From Candidatus Obscuribacterales bacterium (GTDB lineage Bacteria > Cyanobacteriota > Vampirovibrionia > Obscuribacterales > Obscuribacteraceae), in assembly GCA_019752635.1 (NCBI GenBank), contig JAIELX010000086.1:1-50340 (forward strand): 50,340 bases of DNA, written 5' to 3'. The notes below the pieces were generated by a model, which was given only the letters and a program-made list of their open reading frames with translations, was not told where the DNA came from and ran no database searches. Shown one piece after another: positions 22,990-31,727 of this stretch. The first letter of the stretch is position 1; the number at the start of each line of letters is the position of its first letter. A program made the position numbers and the translations under genes.

Positions 22990-25328
22990 TTCTTCTTCTC
23001 GTTATCCTTGTCTTTGTCGTCGGGCTTACCCGAGGGAGGTGGCAACGAGGAGGAAGGGGACCCTGATGATGGAGGACTACTGCTACTGGAACTTGAACTG
23101 GAAGTACTGGTAGTGCTGGACTTGTTACCGGTGACTGGCGGTGGTACCGCCGGAACCGGACTGGATGACGGTCTGCCGCCACCACTGGTCGGAGTGATGG
23201 TGAGAGGCCGTGGAGAATTGGAACTGGTTGGGGTAGGGCCTCCGCCTTGACCACCACCGGTCGGGGTGGCAGTCCCACCTTGTCCTGTGGGCGCGGCGGT
23301 GGCAGCGATGCCGGGACCGCTCGGGGGATTGCCGCCACCAGGCGTGGTGCCGCCGGGGGTGGTGCCACCGGGAGTGGTGCCACCGGGACTCTGACCACCG
23401 GGGGATTGACCGCCGGGGCTCTGACCGCCAGGCTGTTGACCGCCTTGCTTGCCGGACTCTTTGGCTTGTTTCTCAATCTGTTCGACCATTGGTTTGGGAC
23501 TAAAATTGAATGGTTGGAAGGGCACATAACCAAGCAGGACCTGGAATGCCGTGAACACCATTTGTTCCCACTGGTTGGTCGGATCGAAGAATCCTAGTTC
23601 TTGCGACCATTCTATATACGTGGTCATTGTTACCAAAACAACGCACCACCAGAAGCGCCACAATGAGAGGACGACAACAGCGTCCAACCAGTTGGCGAAT
23701 ACTTTGTTGAACAGTCCCGGACCATCGCTGCCTTTGTTAATGTTCGGCCAGGCATACAGCGCGGCTGCAATGGGACCAAGCAAGAACAGGTAGCACATCA
23801 TCACCAGTTGGAAAGCGGTCAGGACCGTCAATCCGGATGACAGACAGCCGTTCATGAAGTTGAAGATGCCGTTGGTCTGCTGCGACAGCTTGCTCTGCAT
23901 TTCTTCTACTGTTTTCTTTTCATCGCCGTGAGCAGCTTTGCCAAGAAACTCATCTTGCCCGTTGTCTTGACCTTCGCCTCCGCCTTGCTGCGGCTGCGTT
24001 CCCAGAGGAGGAATGTTGCTCGGCTGCATGACGTTGGTCGTTGCTTTAATTTTCGGGTCATACATCTGCTCGCGAGCATATTTCATGATGGTCTCGGTCT
24101 TGATGTATTTTTTGACTTCGTAGGTCAAACTGTTGCCCACGTCAATCATGTAACTGACGATGAGCTGCGTAGCCGGAATCAAGAATATGGCGATTATCGA
24201 CCGAATAATCCCCATGAAAGGCGAGTTGGTGTCGGTGGTTTCGTCTTGAACTTTCAAGACACCGAACTGCACCATCGACTTCATTTGAGTCATCACGGCG
24301 CCTGGCAGCAACAGCAATATAGCCATCGGAATGTACACTTGCTTGTACATCTGCTGAACCATGTAAATAACCTGCCCCTTAGTCTTCTGGGGCGGGTTGC
24401 CGCTTACCGGTTCAGCTGCGTTCTCATTGGCAACGTTAATCAGGTAGGACTGAATTTCGTCGACAGCAGTAGTAAAGTTGTGATCGGCGCCTTGCGCCAT
24501 ACAGGAGGAAGCTTGCTGCTGCTGCGTTTGCATGGCAGCTCTACCGGTCCAGGACCAGCGTTCAGGGTCGAACATAAGTTCAAGAAAGCGCTGATTATTC
24601 TCGCGCTCAATCATTTGATACTGCGTATCACTTATAGGACCGACGCCCAACGTGGTGAGCTCGTACTCCCAGATGCACTGGTCGCCTTCTTTTGAAAGAT
24701 TGTCTTTGTTCTTGTTGAAGAGCGCGGGCTGGTAATAACAGGGAATGTCGGTAAGATTCGGAGGACGGCAAGGAACGACGCAACCTTCAGAACCGCTGCA
24801 GTTCTTAGCATGCTGTTTAATGATTGGACCGGGACCGGTCGGGCACGGCACGTTCTCAGGTCCGCCCGGCATTACCGGCGGAAACATGAAACCGTCTTTG
24901 CCGCAAGGTTTCAGCAATCCCCAGTATTGAGGGCGAGAATCTTGCGGAGCGGTTGCAGGCTGCAATCCGCAAAACTTATCGCCGGACTGGCATTTTTTAG
25001 CTTTCTGACTCTGTAATTTGCCGGGCGGAATTTTCGCAGCTGTCTCGTCAACCGACTTCAGCTTTAGCTCGCTGCCCTGTTGCGGAATAATAGTGTTGTC
25101 TTCCAACCCTTTCCAGCATTGATTGTCGTGTTCCTTCGCATGAGGAAAACGCTTGTGGTAGTCCTGAATGACGTCATTGGGACCATAGATAACCGGCTTA
25201 TCGTCGCCGCTGCGAGTCGCCGGCTTCGGGTTATCCTGGGCGTAGGCGCTTTGCTGGCTGCATAGCTGCAGCACCGCCACCACTAGCAGTGCAACAAAAT
25301 AATGCCAATCAAACTTGGATCTAGTCAT
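22986..25328 (-). CDS. VirB6/TrbL-like membrane protein, paralogue of the downstream gene
   Basis: A 780 aa protein with a signal peptide (about residues 12-31, ending SAYAQ), a Cys-rich region to about 230, helices near 335-350, 372-392, 500-526, 546-570 and 590-605, and a Gly/Pro/Ser-rich tail from about 625. It shares with its neighbour PISDTQ(Y/F)QMI, MFDPER..WTG, LLLLPGAV, RSI(I/V)AIFLIPAT and LGP(I/V)-type segments in the same order, so the pair arose by duplication. The tail contains GGQSP and GGTTP repeats and a poly-Ser stretch. No strong ribosome site is seen before the ATG. Confidence 0.75.
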   Translation of the reverse strand: MTRSKFDWHYFVALLVVAVLQLCSQQSAYAQDNPKPATRSGDDKPVIYGPNDVIQDYHKRFPHAKEHDNQCWKGLEDNTIIPQQGSELKLKSVDETAAKIPPGKLQSQKAKKCQSGDKFCGLQPATAPQDSRPQYWGLLKPCGKDGFMFPPVMPGGPENVPCPTGPGPIIKQHAKNCSGSEGCVVPCRPPNLTDIPCYYQPALFNKNKDNLSKEGDQCIWEYELTTLGVGPISDTQYQMIERENNQRFLELMFDPERWSWTGRAAMQTQQQQASSCMAQGADHNFTTAVDEIQSYLINVANENAAEPVSGNPPQKTKGQVIYMVQQMYKQVYIPMAILLLLPGAVMTQMKSMVQFGVLKVQDETTDTNSPFMGIIRSIIAIFLIPATQLIVSYMIDVGNSLTYEVKKYIKTETIMKYAREQMYDPKIKATTNVMQPSNIPPLGTQPQQGGGEGQDNGQDEFLGKAAHGDEKKTVEEMQSKLSQQTNGIFNFMNGCLSSGLTVLTAFQLVMMCYLFLLGPIAAALYAWPNINKGSDGPGLFNKVFANWLDAVVVLSLWRFWWCVVLVTMTTYIEWSQELGFFDPTNQWEQMVFTAFQVLLGYVPFQPFNFSPKPMVEQIEKQAKESGKQGGQQPGGQSPGGQSPGGQSPGGTTPGGTTPGGTTPGGGNPPSGPGIAATAAPTGQGGTATPTGGGQGGGPTPTSSNSPRPLTITPTSGGGRPSSSPVPAVPPPVTGNKSSTTSTSSSSSSSSSPPSSGSPSSSLPPPSGKPDDKDKDNEKKK
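23338..23432. repeat. Tandem 15-base repeats coding for PGGTT/PGGQS units
   Basis: Six consecutive 15-base units code for GGQSP (three) and GGTTP (three) in the tail of the shorter VirB6-like protein. Units differ at few bases, which points to recent expansion by slippage. Confidence 0.75.
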
Positions 25329-25430
25329 GCTTTATAATCCCGCGGATTATGAGGGTTGTTGTCTTTGCGCTCCGGCGGCTCCTGCGCGCAGGCCGGCACT
25401 TGGTAAAAGTGACTGCCTGCATGAACGACG

Positions 25431-27302
25431 TTACCGATGAAGAAGAATTGTTTTACCGCCATCAGAAAGCGAAACGCTTAGTCTGTCGTTCCAGGGAAGG
25501 CCGAAAATGGTGACCGTCCCGGTTACTTCCTGGTTAGGCTGTACGATGGTGGCATCGAATTCTGCACGCACGGCTGCGTCTGCAAGCTTCTTATTTCCTT
25601 CCGCTACCGAGACCGAGTCGGTATCGAAACTGAAATTTTCATCTCCGTTATTGCGAATACTTACCCGTAGGATTGATTTACGAGGAGTAGTCTTAACGTC
25701 TTTGAGTTCGAAAGAAACGGCACCCTGGGGTGGTGCTGGAGAAACGGCCGCCGATTCGACGGACGTCGAGCGAGATGGAACTGGTGGTTCCGAAGGAGGA
25801 GCAGCGGCTATTTGAGTTTTATCCGCTTTACCCTTTTTGTTGTCCTTACCTTTTTTCTCCTTGTCCTTGCCTTTGTTGTTGGTAGTCTCAGCCCTTGCCA
25901 CCTTCTCCTCTTCGCGCGGTTCCTGCTTCTTGCCTATGCCGAATGCCGAACCTACTGAATTGAAGAAACCCCCGATTGAATTTGCTTGTTGCTGGTCTTG
26001 CCTATCCGGTTCAGCCTGTGCCAGAGATTCCAGGCTAGGTGCCACGCCCGATACGCGGCCGATAATCAGACGTGCGGATTGCGCTCCTGCGACCGATGCT
26101 AGGTCGCCTTGCGCCGTGCGCATGTCGTCTTTGCTGCTCTCCGCCTCCTGTTGCGCTTGCGCTAGATCTGCTGCCGCCCTTTGTTTCTCTGCAGAGGAGT
26201 CTGCAAGTTCAACTTCTTGTTTGCGCGCGGCCACGTTCTGCTGGGTAAGCGAAAACTTATTGTAAGAGAACAGATAACGATAATACGCCTGAATTAGGTC
26301 CGATTGACATTTTTTTACCTGTGCCACGAACTTTTTATCTACGGAGGCATTTTTGAACAGCGAATCGATGGTTCGTTGAGGGACACTCAACTGCCCGCGA
26401 GTCGCCTCCGTCGGCGTGGACACTTCGACTTTCCGCAGTTGTTGGTTGATTTTTTCGTCTCTGGTAAGCGAACTTAACGCACTGGTTCCAAGCGAGCCTT
26501 GCCAGAGCGCCTTCAAGTCGTCTCTCTGCTTAAAGGGCGAATACGGCTGCATTCCCACCGGAGTGATTACAACGACATTGCGGTCGCGGCGGCTTCGTCT
26601 TGATTCATCTTCCTCTTCCGTGGAAGACGAAGCCGATCCCCCGGAGCCGAACAAACTGCCCGGCCCCCGAGCCGGCTTCTCTTCCGGCGGCTGGTATTGG
26701 GGCGGCTGTTGCTGGTAAGGATTGTAGTAAGGATACGGAGCCTGCGCATACATCTGCGGGGGCGGCGGCGCGCCATACGGGCTGACGCTGCCCGTGACCG
26801 TCACTGCTGGCGGTGGCGGCACAAACCCTACCGAAGGCGTCGGACTGGTGTAATTCATGCCGTAAGAAGAAGCTTGCGGCGGCGCGGCGGGAGTTCCACC
26901 AGGCGGCTGCCACGCAGTCGTATCCATTGGCTGACTAGCAGGAGGCGCCCCTTCCATTTGCTGAGCACTTCCGTTAACCGGCTGCGCAGCGCCTGAAATG
27001 GGCGACGTATTCACATCGGGAAGATTGCGATCGGCCGGGTTGAGAAAACCGGACTGACTTTGTGCGTTTTGAGCGGCAAGCTGCTTCTCTAGTTCCGCTT
27101 GCCGCTGTTTTTGCTTTTCCAGGTCTTCCTGCTCAATTTCTCTGACAACGGCCGGATCGACCTTTGGTCGAATCTGCCCGAAGACAGAGTAAGAACGTCC
27201 GGAAGAGTCCACTGAAGAGGTATTGCTCGCGTTGTCTTTTTGCTCATTGCAGGCGGACAGCGAAAGTGCTGCTAACAGAATTAGTATTGGACGTTCCTTC
27301 AC
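25431..27302 (-). CDS. Lipoprotein with a helical (possibly TolC-like) region and a C-terminal beta domain
   Basis: A 623 aa protein starting with a lipoprotein signal, LAALSLSAC, with the lipobox Cys at residue 18. A coiled stretch (about 50-75) and a Pro/Gln/Tyr-rich linker (to about 215) are followed by a Ser/Arg/Glu patch. Residues 325-430 form two long helices containing LIQAYYRYLFSYNKFSLTQQ and the heptad-rich AAADLAQAQQEAESS, a pattern like one hairpin of TolC outer-membrane factors. A Lys-rich linker precedes a strand-rich domain at about 524-623 resembling Ig-like accessory domains. The GTG start follows GAGGAGA. It may be the outer-membrane or VirB7-like anchor of the secretion locus. 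Confidence 0.72.
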   Translation of the reverse strand: MKERPILILLAALSLSACNEQKDNASNTSSVDSSGRSYSVFGQIRPKVDPAVVREIEQEDLEKQKQRQAELEKQLAAQNAQSQSGFLNPADRNLPDVNTSPISGAAQPVNGSAQQMEGAPPASQPMDTTAWQPPGGTPAAPPQASSYGMNYTSPTPSVGFVPPPPAVTVTGSVSPYGAPPPPQMYAQAPYPYYNPYQQQPPQYQPPEEKPARGPGSLFGSGGSASSSTEEEDESRRSRRDRNVVVITPVGMQPYSPFKQRDDLKALWQGSLGTSALSSLTRDEKINQQLRKVEVSTPTEATRGQLSVPQRTIDSLFKNASVDKKFVAQVKKCQSDLIQAYYRYLFSYNKFSLTQQNVAARKQEVELADSSAEKQRAAADLAQAQQEAESSKDDMRTAQGDLASVAGAQSARLIIGRVSGVAPSLESLAQAEPDRQDQQQANSIGGFFNSVGSAFGIGKKQEPREEEKVARAETTNNKGKDKEKKGKDNKKGKADKTQIAAAPPSEPPVPSRSTSVESAAVSPAPPQGAVSFELKDVKTTPRKSILRVSIRNNGDENFSFDTDSVSVAEGNKKLADAAVRAEFDATIVQPNQEVTGTVTIFGLPWNDRLSVSLSDGGKTILLHR

Positions 27303-27324
27303 GTTCTCCTCTTCAATATATTGA

Positions 27325-27999
27325 TTAGTGACCCTTAAGTCTGCTCATTAACCGACCGCTGACAGCCGTGCTGGCTCCTGCGCCACCCACGCCCCCCGTG
27401 GCTCCGCCACCCGCCTGAGTGTACGGACCACCACCGTAACTAGCCGCCACCGGTGCCGGACGGCCGGCAGCCTGCGCACGCGGACCTGCCGATGCGGCAG
27501 ACGGACCTGCTGCTTTGGCAAAGGGATTTACCGCTCCATGGACCCCGGTAGTGGTGCCATTTTGAAGCGCATTGCGCGGGCCCATGCCGCGAGCGGGAAT
27601 GTTGGTACCGCCAAAACCCGACTTAGGCAGCGCGCCCATCGGATTGCTCGGTGTGCGATAAGGTGCGATTCCGGGTCCGGCCGGCAATTGCATGACAGGA
27701 TCGGCAGCGCCGCCACCGTCTCCGCCGGGCAGCGCGCCACCACCTTGACCGCCTCCTGCGCCACCAAACCCTTGTGGTGGCGGCGGCAGTTGGATCATAC
27801 CGGGAGCCTGAGGCGCTTCACGGAAATCGTGAATAATCGGGCGTTCGTCTACAATCTGAATTTGTCTGGGCGCGTTATAGAAAGTGGCTTTGTGTATCGC
27901 CTTCTCTTTAACGGAAGCTTGCTGGGCATGAGCCGGCGCGGCTGCAATAAGCGCGCTTATACCGAAAAGTGATGCGACCAGAATTTTGTGTTTAAGCAT
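27325..27999 (-). CDS. Secreted Pro/Gly/Ala-rich protein
   Basis: A 224 aa protein with a clear signal peptide (about residues 1-25, cleavage after AHA). A short conserved-looking mature segment (FYNAPRQIQIVDERPIIHDF) is followed by Gly- and Pro-rich low complexity to a basic end (SRLMSRLKGH). No domain is recognised. It lies 22 bases upstream of the lipoprotein gene, on the same strand and probably in one transcript. It may be an extracellular or periplasmic part of the secretion apparatus. Confidence 0.7.
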   Translation of the reverse strand: MLKHKILVASLFGISALIAAAPAHAQQASVKEKAIHKATFYNAPRQIQIVDERPIIHDFREAPQAPGMIQLPPPPQGFGGAGGGQGGGALPGGDGGGAADPVMQLPAGPGIAPYRTPSNPMGALPKSGFGGTNIPARGMGPRNALQNGTTTGVHGAVNPFAKAAGPSAASAGPRAQAAGRPAPVAASYGGGPYTQAGGGATGGVGGAGASTAVSGRLMSRLKGH

Positions 28000-28023
28000 A
28001 TACCTTTACTCCTACGCCTCGCC

Positions 28024-29070
28024 TTAGAATCCGATTGGCACGCCAGTTGAGCGTAGCATTTGCCTTCCAAATGTCTTGCCTCGTTTGCCAACGTTTTTTA
28101 TAAATCGCTTGCCTTTGTCGTCCCTGAAATTATTCGAGACGAAGTCGTCATCCGGTAAAGAAAGATCTTGCGATCGGCTCTGATTGACCAGCACGGGGCT
28201 AGGTGCTTCCGGTGCGCTTGCCGACGCCTCACCTTCCAACTCAGGTGCTTTGCCTAGTGCTTTGATGTCGCGTCCCGATCCGCCGGCATAACTGGGAGTC
28301 GGCGCAGCTGTCGCGCCTTTGCCCGTTCCGCCGTTGCTAACTGCAAAGGTATCCGCATTGCGACCGATCGGAGGAGGAGTGCCTACCCGATAGCCGCTTC
28401 TCTGCACGGGAGCGCTGCCCTGGTAGCCACCGCCTCCGCCGCCTTGGAAGCCACCCCCTCCGCCGTTGCCTGAGCCGCCCATGTCGGGCGGAGGACCTTC
28501 GCCGCCGCCACCTCCGCCTTTGTTTGGCAGAAATGCGCCGGGAGAGAAGTGACCATAATGCTGGTGCGAACCCTGATAGCCACCGCCGGTGCCACTATTG
28601 CCGCCGCCACCGCCGCCGCCACCACCGTTGCCGTTCTTGAACCAATTGCCGGCAGGTGAGCCTGCGCCGGAGTAACCGGGCGTAACGGGCAGATCGAGAG
28701 CCATAGGCATCGGGGGAAATCCGGGTAGAGGAATCGGTTCGTCGGCTGTGATCGGCTCAACAGAAATATCAGGACCTTTTGGAGGCGGGGGAGCGCAGAT
28801 ATACGCAGGCGGACCGGAATAACCGCCGCCGCCTCCTCCACCTCCGGCTTGCGCAGGGTTCCTGATGACGCTGTGAGTGCCCATTGTGTCTACATAGCTG
28901 TTGTTGCCATGCCGTTGTTCCTGGGTCGCTTGGGTGTATTGGTTGTCCCCGGGTTGATGCACGAACTTGCCCATATTCGTGGGCGGAAGCTGCGCTTGCG
29001 CAGGAGCCGAAGGGATAATGGCCGCAAGTGCAACGACGGGCATCAACATAAGTCTGTACTTGGTTTTCAT
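28024..29070 (-). CDS. Secreted glycine-rich protein
   Basis: A 348 aa protein with a signal peptide (cleavage near AQAQ, residue 27). The region after it contains QPGDNQYTQATQEQRHGNN and a Pro-rich segment (PLPGFPPMPMALDLP). Several poly-Gly runs of 5-9 residues follow, then a charged C-terminus (DKGKRFIKNVGKRGKTFGRQ). ATG 29070 is chosen because GGGGAGGGG lies 5-6 bases upstream; a TTG one codon earlier is less likely. First gene of the minus-strand locus. No function is recognised; Gly-rich repeats suggest a surface or structural role. Confidence 0.7.
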   Translation of the reverse strand: MKTKYRLMLMPVVALAAIIPSAPAQAQLPPTNMGKFVHQPGDNQYTQATQEQRHGNNSYVDTMGTHSVIRNPAQAGGGGGGGGYSGPPAYICAPPPPKGPDISVEPITADEPIPLPGFPPMPMALDLPVTPGYSGAGSPAGNWFKNGNGGGGGGGGGNSGTGGGYQGSHQHYGHFSPGAFLPNKGGGGGGEGPPPDMGGSGNGGGGGFQGGGGGGYQGSAPVQRSGYRVGTPPPIGRNADTFAVSNGGTGKGATAAPTPSYAGGSGRDIKALGKAPELEGEASASAPEAPSPVLVNQSRSQDLSLPDDDFVSNNFRDDKGKRFIKNVGKRGKTFGRQMLRSTGVPIGF

Positions 29071-29837
29071 CAAAACCCCTCCCCTTTCAGGGGACTTTTC
29101 GCCATAACCGGGTCACGAGCTATACCGAATTTGAGAGTGAATTAGTAAGAAACTGGTGAAAAACTGCTGAAACTGTATAGAACAAATTTAGCCACTTTTC
29201 TAGTCGCGATGGCGTGCGTTTTGCACTCCCCTTTCGGGTTGAACAATTACACGTCCCCCGATACTAATAAAGGGTGACTCATTTTTAATTGTTTCTCAGC
29301 CTCTTGTCAATACGCTCCCAAGGTTGTTTGACCCCTTTTTCCTTACGCCAACATCAAATTTAATCTACCCGCGGCGGCGAGATTCAAAACCTTCAAAAAC
29401 ACTAGGGTTATGCCGGGATCACATTTGGTAATCAAGGCGTTGATAATCCACGAAAAATCAACAAACTTCTGATGGAATGCTGCTTTACCAGCGTAGGACA
29501 TCGAGCGCAAAAGCGCACTTAAGTACGGCGAAGTTGTCAAAACCCTTGTACCATCAGGTTGTCGGGAGTTAATTCTTGACGCAGTATTCGCGGGTCAGTC
29601 CGATTATCGTGACTGCAAACAAAATCTGCCATCCCAATCATCAAAAAACGGCTGCGGTCGGCACTAACTTTTGAGGAAGCGTTGTATAGCAGTGGTGTTC
29701 GGGAATAGAAGAATCGGCGCCCGGGCGTGGCAGCGACGGAGCCGGACGGAGCTACTGATAATCACAGGGAAGATCAGCCGTGTAAGTTGCTTTCCGAGTA
29801 GATAGAATGGGACTAGTCAGGCAGGAATTACCAGGGA
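29071..29837. other. Long divergent intergenic region, no gene seen
   Basis: This gap of about 770 bases separates the minus-strand secretion block from the plus-strand TPR genes, so it should hold promoters for both. The part near 29140-29200 is AT-rich. A 65-codon minus-strand frame at 29343-29540 shows no signal or domain and is not called. I recognised no structured RNA. Confidence 0.45.
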
Positions 29838-31694
29838 ATGCTGTTTAGTAGAAACAAGCTCGCATTAGCCGTCAGTGTCACATTGGTACTGGCGGCTGCA
29901 GTCACACAGGCCGATGCCAAAGGACGACGCGGTGGCGGCGGCGGTGGCGGTGTATTCTTGACCACCCCGACACCGACCAACCCGCTGGAACACAACAACC
30001 GCGGTGTCGAACTAGGCAGCAAAGGTCTGTGGCCCGATGCCATTCGCGAGCACGAGCTAGCGGTACAGGGAGACCCTTACCGCGTCGACTTCCGGACCAA
30101 CCTGTCGGCGGCACATCTGGAGTACGGCAATTATCTGCGCGCCCGCGGTCGAACCTACGATGCCATGGTTCAGTTCCGTCAAGCCATGATCGTCGATCCT
30201 GCCAACGCCAAGGCGGACCAGGAATTAGACAACTGCATGAAGAAGGTGGGTAAAGATCCCTTCGACTTTGCCACTCGCAAGCGACTGGCGGAAGACGCAG
30301 ACGTATCGCAGCAATACGACACAGCTATCGTTGAGTGGCGCAAATGCGTCAAAATGCGCGACACCGGCTTGATGCACTTCGAGCTAGGCAAGGTATTACT
30401 GAAAGCAGGCAAAGACGTTGACGGCTATCGAGAGCTGCGCAAAGCCGTCTCAATGGAGTGGGCAACCGACGAAAAGCTTGAACTGGCCGCCTGTCACCGC
30501 CAGCTGGGCGATCTCCTCAAAGAATACGCCTACAAAGCGAAGGAAGATCCGAACAAACCGCGCGGCACAACCGGCATGAAGAGGCTTTACAATGCTTTCA
30601 TTGAATATCGCCGTGCCGTTTTGTTGAACCCTGCAGACGCCACGGCTGTTCGCGGCATGCTCGAATGCGCGCGCGAAGGTGTGGCAATCAAACCGAACAG
30701 CTTCGACAATCATTTGTGCCTGGGCGCAGCCTACTTACTTTCCGGCGACTTTCAACACGCCCGGCAAGAGTTCGAAACTTGTTTCAAAATCGCCCCGACC
30801 CGGCCGGAAGTAGACCAGGCCCGCATCGCCTATCACCAGTACGTTGCTCGCTCTCCGCTGGCCGATGACGCACTGGTTGCAGCCAGCGTCGATAAGATTC
30901 GAGCGGCCATCGACCAGAGCCCAACCGAAAACGCCCGCCTTTACTACATCCTGGGACGCCTGCGCGAGCGCCAGGCCGATCCGGAGAAAGCAAAAAAGTG
31001 CTATGACAAAGCCTGGAGCATCAATCCCCACATAGACCCGGATCTCGCTCAAGCCTTCGGGCGTCTGGGAGCACCGAAGGAAACGCTGGCCACTAAGCCG
31101 AGAACGCAAGAAGAACTTGCAAAAGAGATGGAGGACAAGAAAAAGGCCATGGCCGAGCTGGAGAAGCAAAAAGGCTACTCCGAGCTGGATAACCTGGTCG
31201 AAGCCGGCAAATTTGACGAAGTCATTGCCAAAGGAACGGAACAATACAAATCCAATCCAAAAGATGCCACCATTGTGTTGAAGATTGGTGTGGCGCACGA
31301 GCGTAAGGCAGCTTCCCTTCCCGATGGCGAAGAGAAGGACAAGGAAATCAACGAAGCCAAAGCCTGGTACAGACTAGGTGCCGGGCTGCAGGACAAAACC
31401 GGGGCATCGGCCCAGGCCGAACAATTCCTCGCCCAACTTGACAGCAGTCGTGCCCAACCCAAAATTAAGGAAGCCGATGAGCTATTGGCAAAAGGTGACT
31501 TGGTATCCGCGGCGAGCGCTTACCGTGACGCCCTCATCATGGCTCCTCGACGTTCGGATGTGCACCGCAAACTAGGTGAAGTACTGGACAAAATGGGCGA
31601 CAAGGAAGGAGCTCGCAAGGAGCGAGAAGAAGCAGAGCGGCTCGACCGCTCTCCGGCGAAGAAAGAAGCATCCGAAGGTGGAAAACCCCTCTAA
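29838..31694 (+). CDS. Secreted TPR-repeat protein
   Basis: A 618 aa protein with a signal peptide (about residues 1-28), then GRRGGGGGGGVF and a series of tetratricopeptide helices. Units are visible around residues 55-90 (NNRGVELGSKGLWPDAIREH), 95-130, 150-200, 275-330, 360-395 and 450-600 (ASAYRDALIMAPRRSDVHRK). TPRs bind other proteins. The poly-Gly run after the signal echoes the secreted proteins of the neighbouring minus-strand block. It starts at ATG 29838 with AGGGA directly adjacent and AGGA 11 bases upstream. A second TPR gene follows within about 30 bases. Confidence 0.85.
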   Translation: MLFSRNKLALAVSVTLVLAAAVTQADAKGRRGGGGGGGVFLTTPTPTNPLEHNNRGVELGSKGLWPDAIREHELAVQGDPYRVDFRTNLSAAHLEYGNYLRARGRTYDAMVQFRQAMIVDPANAKADQELDNCMKKVGKDPFDFATRKRLAEDADVSQQYDTAIVEWRKCVKMRDTGLMHFELGKVLLKAGKDVDGYRELRKAVSMEWATDEKLELAACHRQLGDLLKEYAYKAKEDPNKPRGTTGMKRLYNAFIEYRRAVLLNPADATAVRGMLECAREGVAIKPNSFDNHLCLGAAYLLSGDFQHARQEFETCFKIAPTRPEVDQARIAYHQYVARSPLADDALVAASVDKIRAAIDQSPTENARLYYILGRLRERQADPEKAKKCYDKAWSINPHIDPDLAQAFGRLGAPKETLATKPRTQEELAKEMEDKKKAMAELEKQKGYSELDNLVEAGKFDEVIAKGTEQYKSNPKDATIVLKIGVAHERKAASLPDGEEKDKEINEAKAWYRLGAGLQDKTGASAQAEQFLAQLDSSRAQPKIKEADELLAKGDLVSAASAYRDALIMAPRRSDVHRKLGEVLDKMGDKEGARKEREEAERLDRSPAKKEASEGGKPL

Positions 31695-31727
31695 TTTAAG
31701 CAAACCGGACAAGTGTCGACAGTAATT

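Noticed and set aside
23338..23432. Short regular repeats as a CRISPR-like array
   Set aside because: The 15-base units are contiguous, keep the reading frame and code for a Gly/Pro repeat; there are no spacers or cas genes.
29343..29540. 65-codon minus-strand frame in the divergent intergenic region
   Set aside because: No ribosome site, signal peptide or recognisable domain; length is within chance.
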